From the NCBI GenBank assembly GCA_005772955.1, contig SXID01000063.1, positions 1 to 64,000 on the forward strand: a stretch of DNA of 64,000 nt, given 5' to 3'. This document shows, one piece after another, positions 59,206-64,000 of the stretch; the first letter of the stretch is position 1; each line of letters starts with the position of its first letter. Made by a program: the position numbers and the translations under genes. Under the pieces are notes generated by a model, which was given only the letters and a program-made list of their open reading frames with translations, did not search any database and was not told the DNA's origin. The stretch comes from Planctomycetia bacterium (lineage in GTDB: Bacteria; Planctomycetota; Planctomycetia; Gemmatales; Gemmataceae).

Positions 59206-59509
59206 GCGATGTCCCGGCGAGCGGAGGGCATAAGCCCCTTGTTACCAACGAGTGTCGCGAATGGTGTTTTAGCGGCGCGAGCGTACAGCGGGTATGCCGG
59301 CGTTGCGGATCGGACCCGTTGGTCGACGCGTAGATCAAATGACGCTGGCGGTACACCGCGGAGCGTGGCTCTCGACTGGGTGAAGTGACGACTGTGCCGT
59401 TGTCGCGGTCCATTATCCTCCGCCCGTACGCGAGTTGTTTGTTGGATTTGCTCATTCGCGGTTTAAGATGGGGAATCTGAGCCATTTTTACTGCCGCACG
59501 AGCCGCACC
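59206..59509. other. Divergent intergenic region
   Basis: 304 bases between the nagB fusion start and the propeller protein start. It holds one arm of the 28-bp repeat at 59216-59240. No gene seen. Promoters for both genes should lie here; none was clear enough to mark. Confidence 0.5.
59216..59240 (-). repeat. Copy of the 28-bp dispersed repeat (partial)
   Basis: Begins GGCGAGCGGAGGGCATAAGC and ends CCCTT, matching the arm at 49903-49930 with a few differences. It lies 10 bases from the nagB start codon. Confidence 0.75.
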
Positions 59510-62500
59510 ATGTTCACCCACCGCGTTGCCGGTCTGCTGCTGTTTCTCGCCCTCACATCAGGGGGCTTACGCACCCCGCTCGCCCAGGCAGAGGAGTCGA
59601 AAGAATTCGCGGCGGCGAAGTACCGGCTCGTCGGGCCATTCGCGGGCGGGCGCGTGAGCCGCGCCTGCGGCGTCCCCGACGACCCGCTCACCTACTACGC
59701 GGCCACCGCGAGCGGCGGTGTGTGGAAGTCCGCCGATGGCGGGTTGACCTGGAAGCCCATCTTCGACGACCAGCCCACCAGCAGCACCGGGAGCATCGCG
59801 GTCGCGCCGAGCGACGCGAACGTGGTATACGTTGGCAGCGGCGAGGCCAATATTCGGGGCAACGTGTCGCCGGGTGCCGGCATCTTTAAGTCCACGGACG
59901 CCGGCAAGACGTGGAAGCACGTGTGGAAGCAGGTCGGGCAGATCGGCACCATCGCGGTTCACCCAAAGAACGCGGACATCTGTTTCGCGGCGGTGCTGGG
60001 TCACGCGTTCGGGCCGAACCCGGAACGCGGCGTCTACCGAACGAAAGACGGCGGCAAGACGTGGGACAAGGTGCTGTTCAAAAACAACGAAACCGGCGCA
60101 TCTGACGTGTGCATCGACCCGAACAACCCGCGAGTGGTGTTCGCGGGGTTCTGGCAGGCGCGACGGCGCCCGTGGGAAATGACCAGCGGCGGCCCCGGCT
60201 CCGACCTCTACGTTTCGCGCGACGGTGGCGACACCTGGGAATCGCTCAAGGCGAACCCCGACCGCAAGGCCGGCGGTGATGCGAAGAAGAATGGGCTACC
60301 CGACGGGATCTGGGGCAAGGTGAACGTCGCAATCGCGCCTTCCAATTCGCAGCGTGTGTACGCGCTCATCGAAGCGGAGAAGGGCGGGCTGTTTCGCTCC
60401 GACGATGGCGGCGAAACGTGGGCGCTCGCCAGCGACGACCGGCACGTCCGCCAGCGTGCGTGGTACTTCAACACGCTCACCGTTCATCCGACGAACGCGG
60501 ATGTACTCTTCGCCCCGCAGGTGCAGTTCCTCAAGAGCATCGACGGCGGGAAGACCTTCACGCGCGGCGGGAAGGGACTGCACAGCGACCACCACGACGT
60601 GTGGATTGACCCAAAGAACCCGAACCGGATGATCGAAGCCAACGACGCTGGGGTCGGCATTAGCACCGACGGCGGGAACACATGGGCCACGCCAGCACTC
60701 CCCATTTCGCAGTGCTACCACGTCAGCGCTGATACGCGCACACCATACCGCGTGATGGCGTGCATGCAAGACCTCGGCAGCGCGAGCGGGCCAAGTCGGT
60801 CGCTCAGGACGGGCGGCATCGGTTCCGGTGACTGGTACCAAGTTGGCGGTGGCGAAGCGGGCTACGCGTTCGCGGACCCGACCGACCCGGATATCGTGTA
60901 CGCGGGCGAGTACGGCGGCATCATGACTCGCTACGACCACCGCACCGGTCAGAGCCGCAACATCACGGTGAACCAGTTCAATCCGAGCGGCATCGACCCC
61001 GCGAAGATGAAGTACCGGTTCCAGTGGACCGCGCCGATTCTGATCTCGAAGCACGATCCCAAAACGGTTTACCACGCGGCGAACGTGCTGTTCCGCACCC
61101 GCGACGGCGGCCAGTCGTGGCAGAAAGTGAGCAACGACCTCACGCGCAACGACAAGCAGAAGCAGCAGTGGAGCGGCGGGCCGATCACCGGCGACAACAC
61201 CGGTGCGGAAGTCTATTGCACCATCTTCGCGCTTGCGGAATCGCCACTCCAAAAGGGCGTGCTATGGACCGGCACCGACGACGGTTTGGTTCACATCTCG
61301 AAGGACGAGGGCAAGACGTGGGAGAACGTGACCGCGAACGTACCGGGCTTCCCGGACTGGGGCACGGTGAGCTGCATCGAAGCCAGCCCGCACGCGGCCG
61401 GCACAGCGTACATCGTCGTCACCAATCACCGCATGGACGACTACAAGCCCTACATTTGGAAGACGACCGACTTCGGCAAGAAGTGGGTGCGCATCACCGA
61501 CGGACTCGACGAGAACGTTCACTGTCGCGTGGTGCGCGAAGACCCCGCGAAGAAGGGACAACTCTACCTCGGCACGGAACGCGGCGTGATGATGTCGCCG
61601 GACGCGGGGAAGACGTGGCAGAACCTTCAGCTCAACTTGCCGACGGTTCCGGTTCACGATCTCGTGGTGAAGGACAACGATTTGGTCGTGGGCACGCATG
61701 GCCGCGCGATCTGGATTCTCGACGACCTCACACCGGTTCGCGACACGACCGGGGCCGTGAAGAAGAAGCCGGCGCACCTGTTCCCGGTTCCGACCGCGAC
61801 GAAGTGGTACACGACGTGGGGCGGCCCGACGCGGGAGTTCTACCCTCGCGTGAGCGGCGACAACCCGGACACCGGTGCTGTAGTGTGGTATCAACTCGCA
61901 GCGGATTTCAAGGGCGAGGTGAAGATCGAGATTCTCGACGCGAAGGGAAAGGTGGTCGCCACCGCGACCGGCAAGGCGAACCCCGACCGCAAGGTCGGGG
62001 GTGATGACGACAAGGAAGACGAGGACTCGCCGAAGCGCAAGTTGGAACCGAAGCCGGGGTTGAACAAGTTCGTGTGGGACTTGACGCACGACGGAGCTAC
62101 GGCGATTCCCGGCGCGCACGCGGACATGGGCAGCCCCGGTGCGCGCATTCCCGTCGCGCCCAGCGATTACACGGTGCGTCTCACCGCGGGCACTCAGAAA
62201 CTCACGCAAACGGTTTGGGTGAAAGCCGATCCGCGGTGGGAAAAGGAGACGCGCAAGGCACTAGCCGCGAACCTCCCTACCGAAGCGAACGTCAAGGAAA
62301 TGCTGTCGGTCAAGAGCGTGCCCGCCAAGTACCATCCGCTCGTACTCGAATACTACGCGCAGTTGAAGGTGAACGAAAAGCTCCACGACGAATCGGCGGC
62401 CCAGCAGACGCTCGCACTCCGCGTCCGCGACGACATCACGAAGCTGTCCGAGACCGTGCTCCGGGTCCGCGCGGTCAAGAAGCAGATCGACCTTCGCAAG

Positions 62501-62878
62501 GAACTGCTCAAGGACCGCGACGACGCGAAGACGCTGCTGAAAGACACGGACGCACTCGCGAAGAAGCTCGACGGCTTGGAGGAGAAACTGCACAACCCGA
62601 AGGCGAAGATCGGCTACGACATCTTCGCGGCGAAGGGCGGGGCGATGTTGTACTCGCAACTTACGTGGCTGCTCGCGAACCTCACGGAAGGTGACGGGGC
62701 GCCCACGAAACCGCAGCAAGAACTCGCGGACGAACTGGAGAAGGAGTTAACCGGTTTGCTTGGTCAGTTCGACGGCATCGTGACGGGGGACGTGGTCAAG
62801 TTGAACGACACGGCGAAGAAACTCGGCGTGCCGGAACTGTACATCCCGCAGGCGAAGAAACCGGACGCAAAGAAGTAG
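59510..62878 (+). CDS. Large secreted sortilin/BNR-type beta-propeller protein
   Basis: 1122 residues from ATG 59510, which opens a signal peptide (RVAGLLLFLALTSGGLRTPL, cleavage near AQAEE), part of it encoded by a 28-bp dispersed repeat. Residues about 30-790 contain repeated Asp-box/BNR blades (GGVWKSADGGLTWKPIF, AGIFKSTDAGKTWKHVW, GGLFRSDDGGETWALAS, GLVHISKDEGKTWENVT, GVMMSPDAGKTWQNL), the Vps10/sortilin-like propeller architecture. A linker beta domain follows (GEVKIEILDAKGKVVATATG) and a GARIPVAPSDYTVRLTAGTQ segment resembling proteins that carry an Ig-like C-terminal domain; the last 200 residues are helical. Bacterial relatives include xyloglucanase-like and sortilin-like proteins. 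Enzyme activity cannot be asserted. It contains two in-frame copies of a GACCGCAAGGTC-type repeat. Confidence 0.88.
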   Translation: MFTHRVAGLLLFLALTSGGLRTPLAQAEESKEFAAAKYRLVGPFAGGRVSRACGVPDDPLTYYAATASGGVWKSADGGLTWKPIFDDQPTSSTGSIAVAPSDANVVYVGSGEANIRGNVSPGAGIFKSTDAGKTWKHVWKQVGQIGTIAVHPKNADICFAAVLGHAFGPNPERGVYRTKDGGKTWDKVLFKNNETGASDVCIDPNNPRVVFAGFWQARRRPWEMTSGGPGSDLYVSRDGGDTWESLKANPDRKAGGDAKKNGLPDGIWGKVNVAIAPSNSQRVYALIEAEKGGLFRSDDGGETWALASDDRHVRQRAWYFNTLTVHPTNADVLFAPQVQFLKSIDGGKTFTRGGKGLHSDHHDVWIDPKNPNRMIEANDAGVGISTDGGNTWATPALPISQCYHVSADTRTPYRVMACMQDLGSASGPSRSLRTGGIGSGDWYQVGGGEAGYAFADPTDPDIVYAGEYGGIMTRYDHRTGQSRNITVNQFNPSGIDPAKMKYRFQWTAPILISKHDPKTVYHAANVLFRTRDGGQSWQKVSNDLTRNDKQKQQWSGGPITGDNTGAEVYCTIFALAESPLQKGVLWTGTDDGLVHISKDEGKTWENVTANVPGFPDWGTVSCIEASPHAAGTAYIVVTNHRMDDYKPYIWKTTDFGKKWVRITDGLDENVHCRVVREDPAKKGQLYLGTERGVMMSPDAGKTWQNLQLNLPTVPVHDLVVKDNDLVVGTHGRAIWILDDLTPVRDTTGAVKKKPAHLFPVPTATKWYTTWGGPTREFYPRVSGDNPDTGAVVWYQLAADFKGEVKIEILDAKGKVVATATGKANPDRKVGGDDDKEDEDSPKRKLEPKPGLNKFVWDLTHDGATAIPGAHADMGSPGARIPVAPSDYTVRLTAGTQKLTQTVWVKADPRWEKETRKALAANLPTEANVKEMLSVKSVPAKYHPLVLEYYAQLKVNEKLHDESAAQQTLALRVRDDITKLSETVLRVRAVKKQIDLRKELLKDRDDAKTLLKDTDALAKKLDGLEEKLHNPKAKIGYDIFAAKGGAMLYSQLTWLLANLTEGDGAPTKPQQELADELEKELTGLLGQFDGIVTGDVVKLNDTAKKLGVPELYIPQAKKPDAKK
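59557..59584 (+). repeat. 28-bp dispersed repeat, in frame in a second signal peptide
   Basis: Begins ATCAGGGGGCTTACG and ends CCCGCTCGCC; differs from 6404-6431 at a single base. It is read in the same codon phase as the 6404 copy and encodes SGGLRTPLA at the end of the leader peptide. Confidence 0.88.
60251..60280 (+). repeat. CCCCGACCGCAAGG repeat, copy 1 in the propeller gene
   Basis: GCGAACCCCGACCGCAAGGC followed by CGGCGGTGAT; encodes ANPDRKAGGD. Matches 61976-62005 at 28 of 30 positions. Confidence 0.75.
61976..62005 (+). repeat. CCCCGACCGCAAGG repeat, copy 2 in the propeller gene
   Basis: GCGAACCCCGACCGCAAGGT followed by CGGGGGTGAT; encodes ANPDRKVGGD. Contains the palindrome CCCCGACC-GCAA-GGTCGGGG. 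It is in the same frame as copy 1 but in a different structural context. Confidence 0.78.
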
Positions 62879-63058
62879 GTTCCTGGGAACGCAGGCGTTC
62901 CGCCGCCCGCCCGCGACCGTCGAACGGGCGTTTCCGGTACTTCGCCTCTTCCTGAATACTCTGAGATGATGCAGGGCATCGTCGAATCACGTGAGAAGTG
63001 AATCAAGGGGAACTACTCTCACCATGAAATGCGTTGCCCGGCCCGACGTCTGATGTCT

Positions 63059-63182
63059 AGAGCGCGTTTGGGAACGGTGTAGCGTTGTTTAACGAGCCGC
63101 GACCGCAAGGGAGTGGTTGAGCTTTGCCGCTCCCTTGCGGTCGCGGTTCGTTGAGGTGCTACGCATTTCCTGAAAGCGCTCC
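63059..63182. repeat. Palindromic element of about 125 bp
   Basis: Inner arms 63091-63113 (AACGAGCCGCGACCGCAAGG then GAG) and 63130-63152 match at 22 of 23 positions with a 16-base loop. Weaker pairing continues outwards to AGAGCGC (63059) and GCGCTCC-like GCGCTCC at 63176-63182. It occupies much of the 359-base gap between the propeller gene and the next gene; the rest of that gap shows no gene. Confidence 0.8.
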
Positions 63183-63237
63183 AGGATTGAGAAGTCGCTG
63201 GTTCATGTCTCGCCGGTTCCGGTCGCAAGGTGTTCCC

Positions 63238-64000
63238 ATGCCGTCGCGTTTCGCCGTCGCGGGCATCGTCGCGTTCTGGCTCGCCACCACCGCCTACATC
63301 GCGTACCGCGACGTGTGGCCGCGGGTGTTCGCGACCGGCCCGCCGCCGGTCACGATTGAACTGGCCGACGAGGCCAAACAGAACGTCCCCGCCCGGTGGG
63401 CCCTGTATCGCGGCAAGGAGAAGATCGGCCGCCTCACCACGCTGATGAAGTACCACGACAAGGACGACGCGTTCCAGTTCACGTACCGCTACAGTCACCT
63501 CCGACTCGAACAGGGCGGCATCACGCTTGAGGTGCCGGACGCGACTTCCGACGTGCGCATGACCCGCGCCGGCGACCTGCGAGAACAGACCCTGAACGGC
63601 AAGATAGCGGTGCTCGCGGGGAAGACGAAGTTCGAGGGCACGATCAACGTGCACGGGGTCGTGACGGACGGCGTGCTGACTGGACGCGGCGAAGTGCAGA
63701 GCACGTTCGGAGACTTGTCGGGCGACCTCAACCCGGTCGCGGTAAAACGCGGGCAGCCGCTCAACCCGCTCCAACCGGTGAACCGCATCGCGAATGTACG
63801 CGGCGGTCAGCAGTGGGTCGTGAGCGAGTACAACCCGCTCCAGGAGGCGCTCGCGGACCTGATTCGCAAGCAACTCGCAAAAAGCGGGTTGCCGTTCGGC
63901 GACGCGAAGCCAAAAGACTCGCTCATCGCGGAGGTAGGTGGCGAGACGCGGGACCTGACATGGCAGAACCAGGAGGTCGCGTGCTGGGTGATCGAGTACC
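63238..64000 (+). CDS. Membrane/secreted protein of unknown function, cut by the right edge
   Basis: 254 codons visible from ATG 63238; the gene runs past the window. It opens with a signal or anchor helix (RFAVAGIVAFWLATTAYIAY) and then a region of strand-rich sequence: TIELADEAKQNVPARWALYR, GKEKIGRLTTLMKYHDKDDA, FQFTYRYSHLRLEQGGITLE, TLNGKIAVLAGKTKFEGTIN, LSGDLNPVAVKRG and QWVVSEYNPLQEALADLI. Glu/Lys/Thr-rich beta segments suggest a lipid- or ligand-binding barrel-like fold, but no family is recognised. Its start is chosen because the only other long frame here is out of phase and composition-poor. The upstream palindromic element ends 55 bases earlier. Confidence 0.72.
   Translation, partial: MPSRFAVAGIVAFWLATTAYIAYRDVWPRVFATGPPPVTIELADEAKQNVPARWALYRGKEKIGRLTTLMKYHDKDDAFQFTYRYSHLRLEQGGITLEVPDATSDVRMTRAGDLREQTLNGKIAVLAGKTKFEGTINVHGVVTDGVLTGRGEVQSTFGDLSGDLNPVAVKRGQPLNPLQPVNRIANVRGGQQWVVSEYNPLQEALADLIRKQLAKSGLPFGDAKPKDSLIAEVGGETRDLTWQNQEVACWVIEY

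Noticed and set aside
1-64000. tRNA, rRNA and transposase genes
   Set aside because: Read through the intergenic gaps and saw no cloverleaf-like sequence, rRNA segment or transposase motif; a covariance-model search would be decisive.

Overview
The window reads as a chromosomal segment of a planctomycete of the Gemmata type. This is inferred from high GC, the DUF1549/DUF1553 plus DUF1501 gene pair, a second DUF1501 gene, a DUF1080 protein, a BBP7-family outer-membrane protein, DUF4058, a Pkn-type Ser/Thr kinase with a membrane anchor, and many large secreted proteins. No rRNA, tRNA, CRISPR array, transposase or phage gene was recognised. Both edges cut genes: the left edge holds the C-terminus of acetolactate synthase, the right edge the N-terminal part of a secreted or membrane protein of unknown function.

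Layout. 1-9.7 kb: ilvB end, a DUF4139 protein, a three-domain acyltransferase/ACP/acyl-CoA ligase, a small secreted protein, a two-domain alpha/beta hydrolase and a parvulin-type prolyl isomerase. 9.9-15.3 kb: DUF1080/LamG protein, two small secretin-N-like proteins, trpE and a secreted protein of a nameless conserved family. 15.6-24 kb: a lower-GC HEAT-type repeat protein, DUF4058, DUF1501, an ArnT-like glycosyltransferase and a BBP7 protein. 24-30.8 kb: hisG, a TPR protein, a thioredoxin-fold protein, penicillin acylase and a LolA-like protein. 31.3-41.6 kb: the DUF1549/1553-DUF1501 pair, an aldehyde dehydrogenase, a TlpA-like protein without its cysteines, a small lipoprotein and htpG.

41.7-55 kb is the most distinctive block, an electron-transfer island. 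Three paralogous pentaheme c-type cytochromes lie on the minus strand. Facing away from them on the plus strand are a four-helix b-type membrane protein, a membrane-anchored decaheme cytochrome, a NuoE-NuoF fusion, and a NuoG-like iron-sulfur protein. In that last protein the molybdopterin domain is replaced by two cyclic-nucleotide-binding-like domains and a C-terminal four-cluster ferredoxin unit. I infer an NADH-oxidising module wired to periplasmic multiheme cytochromes, possibly gated by a nucleotide or another effector. Downstream are a Ser/Thr kinase, a NagB/PIG-L fusion and a large sortilin-like beta-propeller protein.

A second theme is the density of palindromic repeats. Several families recur between genes, often at gene ends where they may act as terminators. 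Some sit in frame inside genes: a 28-bp unit forms the end of two unrelated signal peptides, a 132-bp element (44 codons) sits inside an aldehyde dehydrogenase, another makes the linker between NagB and PIG-L, and a fourth kind appears twice in the propeller protein. A few gene remnants (near 11.7, 15.4, 46.7-47.2 kb) mark decay zones.
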